From Vallicoccus soli (lineage in GTDB: Bacteria; Actinomycetota; Actinomycetes; Motilibacterales; Motilibacteraceae), in NCBI RefSeq assembly GCF_003594885.1, contig NZ_QZEZ01000008.1, positions 62,001-126,000 of the forward strand: 64,000 bases of DNA, in the 5' to 3' direction. The notes under the pieces are model-generated. The model had not been told where the DNA came from. It was given only the letters and a program-made list of their open reading frames with translations, and did no database searches. This document shows positions 1 to 10,526 of the stretch, piece by piece (position 1 is the first letter of the stretch; each line of letters begins with the position of its first letter). The position numbers and the translations under genes were made by a program.

Positions 1-1
1 G

Positions 2-568
<567 letters not shown>

Positions 569-590
569 CCCGCACCCCCTGACGCGCGCG

Positions 591-618
591 CCGCGCGGTC
601 CCGCCCGGGGCCGCGCGG
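591..618. terminator. GC hairpin between gap and pgk
   Basis: The self-complementary octamer CCGCGCGG occurs at 591-598 and again at 611-618, giving an 8-bp stem with a 12-nt loop. There is no T tract, as is common in high-GC genomes. It could attenuate or process the gap-pgk transcript rather than end it, since pgk follows immediately with its own strong ribosome binding site. Confidence 0.35.
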
Positions 619-649
619 TGCGGCGTGCCCGACGACCGGAGGAAGCGCC

Positions 650-1855
650 GTGAAGACCATCGACGACCTCGAGCGCGAGCTGGGCGGGCTGTCCGGCAAG
701 CGCGTGCTCGTGCGCGCGGACCTCAACGTCCCGCTCTCGGGCTCGACGATCACCGACGACGGGCGCATCCGCGCCAGCGTCCCGACGGTGGAGCGGCTCG
801 CCGCCGCCGGCGCGCGCGTGGTCGTCTGCGCCCACCTCGGCCGCCCCAAGGGCGAGCCCGACCCCCGCTACAGCGTGCGGCCGGCGTACGAGCGCCTGGC
901 CGAGCTGCTGCCCGGGCGCACGGTGTCCTTCGCCGAGGACGTCACCGGCCCGAGCGCGCAGCGCACCGTCGCGGCCCTCGGCGACGGCGACGTCGCGGTG
1001 CTCGAGAACCTGCGCTTCGACGCGCGCGAGACGAGCAAGGACGCGGCCGAGCGCGGCGCCCTCGCCGACGAGCTCGCGGCCCTGGCCGACGCGTACGTCT
1101 CCGACGGCTTCGGGGTCGTGCACCGCGAGCAGGCGAGCGTGTACGACGTCGCCCAGCGCCTGCCGCACGCCGCCGGCGGCCTCGTCGTGGCCGAGGTCGA
1201 GTCCTTCGCCAAGGTGCTCGAGGACCCGGCGCGCCCCTACGCCGTCGTCCTCGGCGGGTCGAAGGTCAGCGACAAGCTCGCCGTCATCGACAACCTCCTC
1301 GGCAAGGTCGACCGCCTGCTCGTCGGCGGCGGCATGTGCTTCACGTTCCTCAAGGCGCAGGGCCACGACGTCGGCGACTCGCTGCTCGAGGAGGACCAGG
1401 TCGACACGGTGCGCGGGCTCATCGCCCGCGCCGAGCGCGACGGCGTGCGCCTGGTGCTCCCGGTCGACGTCGTGGTGAGCACCGAGATCAGCGACGACGC
1501 CGCGACCCGGGTGGTCCCCGCCGACGCGATCCCGGCCGGGCAGAAGGGCCTGGACATCGGCCCGGCCTCGGTGGCGCTGTTCCGCGAGCAGCTCGCCGAC
1601 GCGCGCACGGTCGTCTGGAACGGCCCGATGGGCGTGTTCGAGAAGCGCCCGTTCGCCGAGGGCACGCGCGGCGTGGCCCAGGCGATCGCCGACGTGGACG
1701 GCTTCAGCGTCGTCGGGGGCGGGGACTCGGCCGCGGCCGTGCGCGCCCTCGGGCTCGACGAGTCCGCGTTCGGGCACGTCTCCACCGGCGGCGGCGCCAG
1801 CCTCGAGCTGCTCGAGGGCAAGGTCCTGCCGGGCCTCGCCGTCCTCGAGCAGTAG
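650..1855 (+). CDS. pgk: Phosphoglycerate kinase
   Basis: Transfers the acyl phosphate of 1,3-bisphosphoglycerate to ADP in glycolysis. The 401-residue length is normal for the family. The N-terminal domain shows [10 protein letters not shown] at about residues 20-29 and [11 protein letters not shown], where most enzymes have an AFGTAHR-like string. The C-terminal nucleotide domain shows the glycine-rich [11 protein letters not shown] and the closing [14 protein letters not shown]. The GTG start at 650 is preceded by a strong GGAGGAAG ribosome binding site, which fixes it against upstream in-frame codons. It lies between gap and tpiA and is probably co-transcribed with both. Confidence 0.97.
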   Translation: MKTIDDLERELGGLSGKRVLVRADLNVPLSGSTITDDGRIRASVPTVERLAAAGARVVVCAHLGRPKGEPDPRYSVRPAYERLAELLPGRTVSFAEDVTGPSAQRTVAALGDGDVAVLENLRFDARETSKDAAERGALADELAALADAYVSDGFGVVHREQASVYDVAQRLPHAAGGLVVAEVESFAKVLEDPARPYAVVLGGSKVSDKLAVIDNLLGKVDRLLVGGGMCFTFLKAQGHDVGDSLLEEDQVDTVRGLIARAERDGVRLVLPVDVVVSTEISDDAATRVVPADAIPAGQKGLDIGPASVALFREQLADARTVVWNGPMGVFEKRPFAEGTRGVAQAIADVDGFSVVGGGDSAAAVRALGLDESAFGHVSTGGGASLELLEGKVLPGLAVLEQ

Positions 1856-1866
1856 GCCACCCCGCC

Positions 1867-1911
1867 AGCACGCCCAGCACGCCCAGCACGCCCAGCACGC
1901 CCAGCACGCCC
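1867..1911 (+). repeat. 9-bp tandem repeat (AGCACGCCC x5) between pgk and tpiA
   Basis: Five perfect head-to-tail copies of a 9-bp unit fill the pgk-tpiA spacer. The period is three codons, and the array is open in the tpiA frame, where it would read Pro-Ser-Thr repeats. No plausible start codon precedes it in that frame, and tpiA has its own ATG and ribosome binding site downstream. I therefore read it as an intergenic minisatellite. Confidence 0.85.
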
Positions 1912-1932
1912 AGCCCCGAAGGAGCACCACCG

Positions 1933-2730
1933 ATGGCCCGCACGCCGCTCATGGCCGGCAACTGGAAGATGAACCTCAACCACTTCGAGGGCGTCTCCCT
2001 CGTGCAGAAGGTGGCGCAGGGGCTGAAGGACGCCAAGCACGACCCGGCCGCCGGCGAGGTGGTCGTCCTCCCGCCGTTCACCGACCTGCGCTCGGTGCAG
2101 ACGGTCGTCATGGGCGACCGCCTCGACGTGCGCTACGGCGCGCAGGACCTGTCGCCGCACGACGCGGGCGCGCACACCGGCGACGTGTCCGGCGCGATGC
2201 TCAAGGCCCTGGGCTGCTCGTACGTCGTGGTGGGCCACTCCGAGCGCCGGGCCGACCACCACGAGACCGACGAGGTCGTGGCGGCGAAGGTGCAGGCGGC
2301 GTACCGGCACGACCTGGTCCCGATCCTCTGCGTGGGGGAGGGCCTCGAGGTCCGCCGGGCCGGGCAGCACGTCGAGCACACGCTCGCCCAGCTCGACGGG
2401 GCGCTCGGCGGCGTCACCGAGGAGCAGGCCCGCACGCTCGTCGTGGCCTACGAGCCGGTGTGGGCGATCGGCACCGGCGAGGTGGCCACGCCCGAGGACG
2501 CCCAGGAGGTCTGCGCCGCGGTGCGGGGGCGGCTGGCCGAGCGCTTCTCCGCCGACGTGGCGCAGGCGGTGCGCGTGCTCTACGGCGGGTCGGTGAAGGG
2601 CTCCAACGTGGCCGCGATCATGGCCCAGCCCGACGTGGACGGCGCCCTCGTCGGCGGCGCGAGCCTCGACGCCGAGGACTTCGTCCGGATCTGCGACGTC
2701 CGGGGGCACGGGCAGCCGTCCGGCGCCTGA
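1933..2730 (+). CDS. tpiA: Triosephosphate isomerase
   Basis: Interconverts dihydroxyacetone phosphate and glyceraldehyde-3-phosphate. The 265-residue protein is slightly longer than the usual 250. It has AGNWKMN at residues 8-14 with the substrate-binding Asn and Lys, VVGHSERR with the electrophilic His, and the loop [13 protein letters not shown] with the catalytic Glu. The phosphate-binding string [10 protein letters not shown] sits near the end. The ATG at 1933 follows AAGGAGCACCACC, a good ribosome binding site. It is third in the gap-pgk-tpiA run, and secG follows after 77 bp. Confidence 0.97.
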   Translation: MARTPLMAGNWKMNLNHFEGVSLVQKVAQGLKDAKHDPAAGEVVVLPPFTDLRSVQTVVMGDRLDVRYGAQDLSPHDAGAHTGDVSGAMLKALGCSYVVVGHSERRADHHETDEVVAAKVQAAYRHDLVPILCVGEGLEVRRAGQHVEHTLAQLDGALGGVTEEQARTLVVAYEPVWAIGTGEVATPEDAQEVCAAVRGRLAERFSADVAQAVRVLYGGSVKGSNVAAIMAQPDVDGALVGGASLDAEDFVRICDVRGHGQPSGA

Positions 2731-2766
2731 CGCGCGTCCCCGCCCGTCGGACCGGTGCGCCTGGTC

Positions 2767-2772
2767 TACGCT
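2767..2772 (+). promoter_or_regulatory. -10 element of secG promoter
   Basis: TACGCT fits the TANNNT actinobacterial -10 consensus and lies 35 nt before the secG GTG. A transcript starting near 2779 would have a leader of about 28 nt that includes the GAGAGGAA ribosome binding site. Confidence 0.5.
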
Positions 2773-2807
2773 GGACCGTCGCACGCCGCTGAGAGGAACC
2801 CGCACCC

Positions 2808-3047
2808 GTGTCCTGGCTCGAGATCGTCGTCTCCGTCCTGCTCCTGGTCACGAGCACGCTCATGATCCTGTTGGTGCTGCTGCACAAGGGCAAGGGCGGC
2901 GGCCTGTCGGACATGTTCGGCGGCGGGGTGTCCTCGTCCCTCGGCGGCTCGTCCGTCGTGGAGCGCAACCTCGACCGGCTCACCATCGCGATCGGCCTGC
3001 TGTGGGCCGCGTGCATCGTGGCGCTCGGCCTGCAGATGAAGCTCTGA
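2808..3047 (+). CDS. secG: Preprotein translocase subunit SecG
   Basis: Auxiliary membrane subunit of the SecYEG protein-export channel. The 79-residue protein has two transmembrane segments, about residues 4-24 and 53-73. Between them is the conserved cytosolic loop with HKGKGGGLSDMFGGG, the typical SecG signature. The GTG start follows GAGAGGAA. The place after tpiA is the normal actinobacterial one. Its own -10 element at 2767-2772 suggests expression partly independent of the glycolytic genes. Confidence 0.95.
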   Translation: MSWLEIVVSVLLLVTSTLMILLVLLHKGKGGGLSDMFGGGVSSSLGGSSVVERNLDRLTIAIGLLWAACIVALGLQMKL

Positions 3048-3117
3048 CGGGCGCGGCGCGCAGCAGCCGGGCGAGCACCCGACCCACCACCCGACGAACG
3101 ACCTCAGGAGCCTGACC

Positions 3118-3462
3118 GTGGCGAGTGGCAACGCGATCCGGGGCAGCCGCGTGGGCGCCGGCCCGATGGGCGAGGCGGAGCGGGGCGACGCCGCCCCCCG
3201 CGTGCGCATCTCGTACTGGTGCGCCAACGGGCACGAGACCTGCCCGAGCTTCGCCGACGAGCCCGAGGCCGTCCTGCCCGAGACGTGGGACTGCCCGCGC
3301 TGCGGGCTGCCGGCCGGGCGCGACCGGGAGGCGCCGCCCTCGGCGCCGCGCACCGAGCCGTACAAGACCCACCTGGCGTACGTGAAGGAGCGGCGCAGCG
3401 ACTCCGACGGCGAGGCGATCCTCGCCGAGGCCCTGGCCAAGCTGCGCGGCGAGGCGGTCTAG
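3118..3462 (+). CDS. rbpA: RNA polymerase-binding protein RbpA
   Basis: Actinobacterial transcription factor that binds the principal sigma factor and RNA polymerase and stabilises the open promoter complex. In 114 residues it has a basic N-terminal tail, then a zinc-ribbon core built from YWCANGHE (about residue 33) and WDCPRCGLP (about 58), whose Cys and His positions match the family. The C-terminal helix region contains EPYKTHLAYVKERRSD, the sigma-interacting part. The GTG start follows CAGGAGC. The stop is only 6 nt before the heme oxygenase gene, so the light-sensing genes are probably on the same transcript. Confidence 0.93.
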   Translation: MASGNAIRGSRVGAGPMGEAERGDAAPRVRISYWCANGHETCPSFADEPEAVLPETWDCPRCGLPAGRDREAPPSAPRTEPYKTHLAYVKERRSDSDGEAILAEALAKLRGEAV

Positions 3463-3468
3463 CACCGC

Positions 3469-4110
3469 GTGGCACCACCCCGTGCGGCGGGCCGCGCCCG
3501 CGACCCCGAGGACGTCCTCGTACGACTGCGCAGCGCGACGGCGCGGCAGCACGCCGCTGTCGAGGACGCCTTGGACCTGCTCGACCCGGCGCTCGCCGGG
3601 CCGGCGGGCGCGGCGCGGCTGCGGGCGGCCCTGGCCGCGCTGCTGGGGTTCCACCGCGCGGTCGAGGCCCAGGTCGACGCCTGGGCCGCCGGCGGGGCGC
3701 CGGAGGCCACCGCGCTGGAGTGGCCGCACCGGCGCAAGGCGCACCTGGCCGCGGCCGACCTGCGCGCCGCCGGCGCGGGCGCGCAGGAGGTGGCGGGCGT
3801 CGCGCCGATGGCCCTGCCGCCGCTCGCCGGCACCGGGGGAGCGCTGGGGGCCCTCTACGTGAGCGAGGGCTCCACCCTCGGCGGGCAGGTCGTCGCCCGG
3901 CACCTGCAGGGCAGCGGCGTGCCGGTGCCCTCGGTGCTGCGCCCCTACGGCGGGGCCACCGGGCCCCGGTGGCAGGCCTACCGCGCCACGGCGCGGGCGT
4001 GGGCCGGCGACGACCCGGCCCGGGCCGACGCGCTCGTGCAGGGGGCCGTGACGACGTTCGACGCGCTGGACCGCCACTGCCGCGGGCTGGTGCCGGAGCG
4101 CGCCGCGTGA
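3469..4110 (+). CDS. bphO: Biliverdin-producing heme oxygenase (BphO-like)
   Basis: Opens heme to biliverdin, which is the chromophore of the phytochrome encoded next. The 213-residue protein has the N-terminal helix LRSATARQHAAVE with the expected proximal heme ligand His28. It also has YVSEGSTLGGQVVARHL at about residues 128-144, the glycine-kinked distal helix of heme oxygenases. The GTG start begins 6 nt after the rbpA stop with no clear ribosome binding site of its own. The stop overlaps the phytochrome start by GTGA, so the two are translationally coupled. A role in iron recovery from heme is possible, but the coupling argues for chromophore supply. Confidence 0.9.
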   Translation: MAPPRAAGRARDPEDVLVRLRSATARQHAAVEDALDLLDPALAGPAGAARLRAALAALLGFHRAVEAQVDAWAAGGAPEATALEWPHRRKAHLAAADLRAAGAGAQEVAGVAPMALPPLAGTGGALGALYVSEGSTLGGQVVARHLQGSGVPVPSVLRPYGGATGPRWQAYRATARAWAGDDPARADALVQGAVTTFDALDRHCRGLVPERAA

Positions 4111-6431
4111 GCGGGGCCGGCGGTCCCGCGGTGCGGGTGGGTCAGGCGCTGCTGCCGCCCGGCACCCCGGTCGACCTCAGCAACTGCGAGCGCGAGCCCA
4201 TCCACGTCCCCGGCAGCGTCCAGCCCCGCGGCGTGCTGCTGTCGCTGCGCGAGCCGGACCTCGTGGTGCAGCAGGCGTCGGCCAACCTGCGCGAGGTATC
4301 CGCGCTCGACGCCGCTGCGGCGGTCGGCCGCCCGCTCGGGGACGTGCTCGGTGCGGCGGCGGCGGGGGAGGTGACCCGCTTCGTCAGCCGGTTCGGCGAG
4401 CTGCGCGAGCGCAACCCGCTCGAGCTGCTCCTGCCGGGCCCGGACGGCTCGCCGCTGGCGGTGGACGCGGTCCTGCACCGCGCGCCGGGCGGCGCTCTCG
4501 TCGTGGAGCTGGAGCTGGCCAGCGGGCCGCGGCCCTTCTCGTTCCCCAACACCTACCAGGCGGTGCGCGGCGCCGTCGCCGAGCTCAACCGCACGACCTC
4601 GCTGCGGGCGCTCTACCAGGTGGCCGCCGAGGCGGTCCGCGGCCTCACCGGGTTCGACCGGGTCATGGTCTACCGCTACGACGCCGACTGGAACGGCGAG
4701 GTGGTCGCCGAGGCCAAGCGCGCGGACCTCAACCCGTTCCTGGGCCTGCACTACCCGGCGTCGGACATCCCGGCGCAGGCGCGCGCGCTCTACGAGAAGA
4801 ACTGGATCCGGCTCATCGACGACGTCGGGTACGCCCCGGTGCCGGTCCTGCCGGCCGACGACCCGGTGACCGGCGCCCCGCTCGACCTCACCTACAGCAC
4901 GCTGCGCAGCGTCTCCCCGATCCACCTCGAGTACCTGCAGAACATGGGCGTGCGCGCCTCGATGTCGATCTCGCTGCTGCGGGAGGACCGGCTGTGGGGG
5001 CTCATCGCCTGCCACCACTACAGCGGTCCGCTGGCCCCGCCGTACGGCGTCCGGGCTGCGGCGGAGTTCCTCGGCTCGGCGCTGTCGCTGCGCCTCGTCG
5101 ACCGCGCCGCGGACGAGGAGGCCCGGGCGGGCATCGCCGCGCGCTCCCGGCTGGCCGCGCTCACCGCCCGCACGCTCGACGAGTCGGTGCCGCTCGCGCA
5201 GGTCCTCGTGCGCGAGCCGGGCCTGCTCGACCTCGTGCCGGCAGCCGGCGCGGTTGCCGTCCTGCAGGGGGCGGTGGCGACGGCCGGGGACGCGCCGCCG
5301 CCCGACGTCGTGCGCGCGGTGGCCCGCTGGGCCGCCGGGCGCGGCGAGGACGTCGTCGCCACCGACTCCCTCGAGCGCGACGCCCCGGGCCTGCTGCCGC
5401 AGCCGTCGCCCGCGGCGACCGGCGTCCTCGCGGTGCCGCTCAGCGGCGAGCAGTGCCTCCTGTGGTTCCGGCCGGAGACCGTCCGCCGGGTGGACTGGGG
5501 CGGCGACCCGCACAACAAGGCGCTGGCCGAGCAGGAGGGCGACCACGTCCGGCTGAGCCCCCGCAAGTCCTTCGAGCGCTGGCGGGAGACCGTCCGCGGG
5601 CGCAGCGAGCCCTGGACCGACGCCGAGCGCGACGTCGCGGCCGAGCTGCGGGTCAACGTCCTCGAGGCGCTCTACGAGCGCAGCCGCCGCCTCGCCCGCG
5701 TGGCCGCGACCCTGCAGCACAGCCTGCTGCCGGCCGACCTGCCCCGCGTCGGGGACTGGGAGCTCTACGCGCGCTACGCGCCGATGGCCGGCGGGCAGGT
5801 CGGCGGCGACTGGTACGACGCGCTCCGCCTGCCGGACGGCCGGCTGGCCGTCGTGCTGGGCGACGTCGCGGGGCACGGCCTGGCGGCCGCCGGCACGATG
5901 GGCCAGCTGCGCAACGCGCTGCGGGCGTACCTCGTCGAGGACGGCGCGCCCGGGCGCGCCCTCGCGCGGCTCGACGTGCTCCTGCAGTGGCTGCTCCCCG
6001 AAGCGACGGCGACCGCCGCCGTGGCCGTCGTCGACCCCGCGACGGGGCTGGCGCGGGTGGCGAGCGCGGGGCACCCGCCGCCCCTGCTCATCAGCCCCGA
6101 CGGCGTGCCGCAGGTGCTCGAGGTCGCGTCGGCGCCGCTGCTCGGCGCGCCCCTGCCGGCCGGGCCGGGCGCCGTGCCCGAGACCGAGGTGCCGCTGCAG
6201 TGGGGCAGCGGGCTGGCCCTCTACTCCGACGGGCTGGTCGAGCGCCGCGGCGAGCCGTTCGACACCGGCCTGGCCCGCCTGGTGGGTGCGCTCGTCGACG
6301 TCCGCGACGGGCGGGTGGCCGGGGACGCGGGCGAGGCCGTCTTCGAGCGCAGCCGCGACCCGCAGAACGAGGACGACGCGACCCTCATCGTGGTGGCCCG
6401 GCGCGACCGCCGGACCCGCCGCCGCCCCTAG
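4107..6431 (+). CDS. Bacteriophytochrome with C-terminal SpoIIE/PP2C phosphatase
   Basis: Red/far-red photoreceptor fused to a serine phosphatase, 774 residues. The N-terminal PAS region carries Cys27 in CEREPIHVPGSVQPRG, the biliverdin-attaching cysteine of bacteriophytochromes. The GAF domain has YPASDIPAQARALY at about 214-227, with the chromophore-contacting DIP motif. The PHY tongue has SPRKSFERW at about 483. After a linker helix (RVAATLQHSLLPADLP, about 530-545) comes a PP2C domain with GGDWYDAL (565), GDVAGHG (585), YSDGLVERR (706) and DDATLIVV (755), which supply the metal-binding acidic residues. The usual histidine kinase is absent. The substrate is not encoded nearby; by analogy with RsbU it may be a phosphorylated anti-anti-sigma factor. 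The GTG start overlaps the heme oxygenase stop. Confidence 0.95.
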   Translation: MSGAGGPAVRVGQALLPPGTPVDLSNCEREPIHVPGSVQPRGVLLSLREPDLVVQQASANLREVSALDAAAAVGRPLGDVLGAAAAGEVTRFVSRFGELRERNPLELLLPGPDGSPLAVDAVLHRAPGGALVVELELASGPRPFSFPNTYQAVRGAVAELNRTTSLRALYQVAAEAVRGLTGFDRVMVYRYDADWNGEVVAEAKRADLNPFLGLHYPASDIPAQARALYEKNWIRLIDDVGYAPVPVLPADDPVTGAPLDLTYSTLRSVSPIHLEYLQNMGVRASMSISLLREDRLWGLIACHHYSGPLAPPYGVRAAAEFLGSALSLRLVDRAADEEARAGIAARSRLAALTARTLDESVPLAQVLVREPGLLDLVPAAGAVAVLQGAVATAGDAPPPDVVRAVARWAAGRGEDVVATDSLERDAPGLLPQPSPAATGVLAVPLSGEQCLLWFRPETVRRVDWGGDPHNKALAEQEGDHVRLSPRKSFERWRETVRGRSEPWTDAERDVAAELRVNVLEALYERSRRLARVAATLQHSLLPADLPRVGDWELYARYAPMAGGQVGGDWYDALRLPDGRLAVVLGDVAGHGLAAAGTMGQLRNALRAYLVEDGAPGRALARLDVLLQWLLPEATATAAVAVVDPATGLARVASAGHPPPLLISPDGVPQVLEVASAPLLGAPLPAGPGAVPETEVPLQWGSGLALYSDGLVERRGEPFDTGLARLVGALVDVRDGRVAGDAGEAVFERSRDPQNEDDATLIVVARRDRRTRRRP

Positions 6432-7537
6432 CGGGGTCGCAGCAGCGCCGCGGCGGCCGCCTCCTGGCCCGGGCGGAACGCGTAGACCGCCAGCAGGCGC
6501 AGCCGGGTCGCCGCCGCGTAGGCGTCGAGCCGCGCGAGCACGCCCGGGTCCGGGCGGTAGCCGTCGAGGACCGCCGCGCGGCACGCGGCCGCGAGGGCCG
6601 GGGAGCAGCGGCCCTGCGCGGCGCGCAGCGCGAGGTGCTCCAGCAGGTTCGCGAGGTCCAGGGCGGCCTCGCCCGCCGCGGCGAGGTCGAAGTCGAGCAC
6701 GCCGACCGCGCCCTCGCCGTCGACGAGCACCTGCTTGTCGTGCAGGTCGCGGTGCAGCCGGACCGGCGGGCCGGGTCTGCCGGCCGCGAGCGCCTCCCGC
6801 ACGGCACCGGTGCCGGGGGAGCCGGCGAGGGCCCCGTGCTCGCGCGCGGCCGCCAGCCAGCCCTCGAGCACGGCGAGCTCGGCGGCGGCGCCGTGCGCCA
6901 CGGCGCCCTCCGGCAGCGGCGCGGCGTGCAGCGCCGCGAGGGCGGCACCGGTCGCCCGGCAGGCCGCCTCGACGGCGACCGCGGGGACGCCGGGGTCGCC
7001 CAGCAGGTCGTGCAGCGCGCGCCCGGGCAGCGCCGCCGTGGTCACCGTGCCGCGCGCGTGGTCGGCGGCGAGGACCTCGGGCACCCGGACCCCGGGGACG
7101 GCGGCGGCGCGGGCCGCGGCCTCCACGGCGCGGGAGCGGCCCGGGCGCACGACCTTGGTCCAGGTGCCGTCGGCGTCGCCGACGACACCGCGCCGCTCGG
7201 GGCGGTGCGCGGCCAGCCGGGCGCCGGGCCGGGCGGCGAGCGGCGCGAGGGCGGGCAGCCGCCGGTCCGCCCCGGCGGGCTGCAGGACGACCGGACCGTC
7301 CGCGGACGCGCCGCCGCCGGTGGACCGTGCCACCTCCGCCGCGCGCACCGCCGGGGCCAGCCACTGCCCGGCGACCGCGGGCCCGCACCCGTGCGCCGGG
7401 ACCAGGTCGAGGAGCAGGTGCTCCGGCCCGCGCGGCCAGGCGCGCCGCAGCCGCAGCCCGTGCCGCGCGGCGACCTCCCGCACCTGCGCGAGCGAGCCAC
7501 CGCCGGGGGCGGTACGGCCCGCGCCGCCGCCGCTCAC
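6428..7537 (-). CDS. APH-fold phosphotransferase-like protein, last gene of glycan operon
   Basis: Putative small-molecule kinase of the aminoglycoside/choline phosphotransferase fold, 369 residues, substrate unknown. The N-terminal third has no motif I recognise. From about residue 125 a kinase-like part begins with TWTKVVRPGR, holding a candidate nucleotide-binding Lys. The catalytic loop is LHRDLHDKQ, with His and Asp in place but Gln where the classical Brenner motif has Asn. Then comes LDFDLAAAGEAALDLAN, the DFD-like metal site. The GTG start overlaps the stop of the next kinase-like gene by GTGA. The stop overlaps that of the convergent phytochrome gene by 4 bp. It shares fold and operon with its neighbour but little visible sequence, so the pair may act on different substrates. 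Function unproven. Confidence 0.75.
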   Translation of the reverse strand: MSGGGAGRTAPGGGSLAQVREVAARHGLRLRRAWPRGPEHLLLDLVPAHGCGPAVAGQWLAPAVRAAEVARSTGGGASADGPVVLQPAGADRRLPALAPLAARPGARLAAHRPERRGVVGDADGTWTKVVRPGRSRAVEAAARAAAVPGVRVPEVLAADHARGTVTTAALPGRALHDLLGDPGVPAVAVEAACRATGAALAALHAAPLPEGAVAHGAAAELAVLEGWLAAAREHGALAGSPGTGAVREALAAGRPGPPVRLHRDLHDKQVLVDGEGAVGVLDFDLAAAGEAALDLANLLEHLALRAAQGRCSPALAAACRAAVLDGYRPDPGVLARLDAYAAATRLRLLAVYAFRPGQEAAAAALLRPR

Positions 7538-8710
7538 GCCGCCACCCCGGCCGGGGCCAGAGCCTCATCGAGCACCCGGTGCAGCTCGCGGTGCCAGTCC
7601 GGGCGGCAGGTGCGGAACGGCTCGGCCGCCCGCCGCAGCAGGTGCGCCCGCCGGTGCAGGGCGACCCGCCCCGCGGGGGGCGGGACGCGCACGCCGGCGT
7701 ACCCCTCGAGCAGCGGGCCGAGGACGGCGGCCTCGTCGAGGCCCTGGAGCGCGGCGGCGGCGGCGAACGCGCCCAGGTCCTCCGCCGGCTCGCCCGGGCC
7801 TGCGGCATCGAGGTCGACCAGTGCCGCGCCGCCGGTGCCCAGCACGACCTGGTCGGCGGAGAAGTCGCCGTGCAGCAGCGCGGCCGGTGCCGGTGCGGCC
7901 CCGAGCTCGCGCTCCAGCCGGGCCGCCAGGCCGTGCGCGTCGGGCCCGCGGGCGGGGTCGAGCCGCGCCACGGCGGCGGCCGCGGCCCGCAGGCCGTGCG
8001 CACCGCCGCGGCGCCGCGCGGCGAGGCCCGCCGGCACGGGACGGGCGTGCAGGGCGGCGAGGGCCGCCCCCGCCGACCGCACGTCGTCCCGCGACGCGCG
8101 CCCCGCCGCCAGCGCCGCGTCGAGCGGGCGGCCGTCGACCCACTCCACGACGGCGAGGCCGAGCCGGGCGTCGCTGCCCAGCAGCGCCGGGGTCCGCGGG
8201 GCGCCGCCGGCCAGCGCCCGGGGCGCGGCCGCGTGCCGCTCGAGGTCGCGCGGGCGGTGCGCGCGCAGCAGCACCGTGCCGCCGGAGGACGACGCGGCGC
8301 CCACCCAGCGGCGCTGCGGCTTGTACGCGAGCCGGCGCAGGACCGCGCCGGGCGGCACCAGCGCCGCCGTCCCCTCTGCCAGGGCCCGCAGGGCGGGCAG
8401 GTCGCGGTCGGCCGCGGGGGTGGTGACGAGCAGGCCGCGCGCGGGGTCCGCGTGCAGCACCGACCCCGCCGGTGCCCGGCGGGCCGACTTGGCGAGCTTG
8501 GGGCGGGCCGCCGCGGACGTCGCCGTCGCCACGACGTCGCGCGGGCCGTCGCCGCGGTCGAGCACCGCGGCGAGCACGAACGACGTGCCGGGCTTCCAGC
8601 GGACGTACCGGCGCTCGACCCGGCCGCCGAGCAGCGCGCCGAGCGCCGCGGCGTCCAGGAGCGGTGCCAGGGCCGGCAGGGCGGGGTCGTACGGGCGGGG
8701 GGCGCTGGGG

Positions 8711-8718
<8 letters not shown>
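7534..8718 (-). CDS. APH-fold phosphotransferase-like protein, fifth gene of glycan operon
   Basis: Second kinase-like protein of the operon, 394 residues. The N-lobe contains VERRYVRWKPGTSFVLAAVL, a motif I have seen in actinobacterial phosphotransferases annotated beside ABC exporters. The catalytic loop is LLHGDFSADQVVL, again with Gln at the Brenner Asn position, and the metal site is ALVDLDAAGPGEPAEDLG. The GTG at 8718 overlaps the end of the ABC exporter gene, with the exporter stop at 8711-8713, so translation is coupled. Drug resistance is unlikely given the operon; phosphorylation of a glycan or lipid intermediate before or after export is an inference only. Confidence 0.75.
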
Positions 8719-10525
<1,807 letters not shown>

Positions 10526-10526
10526 G

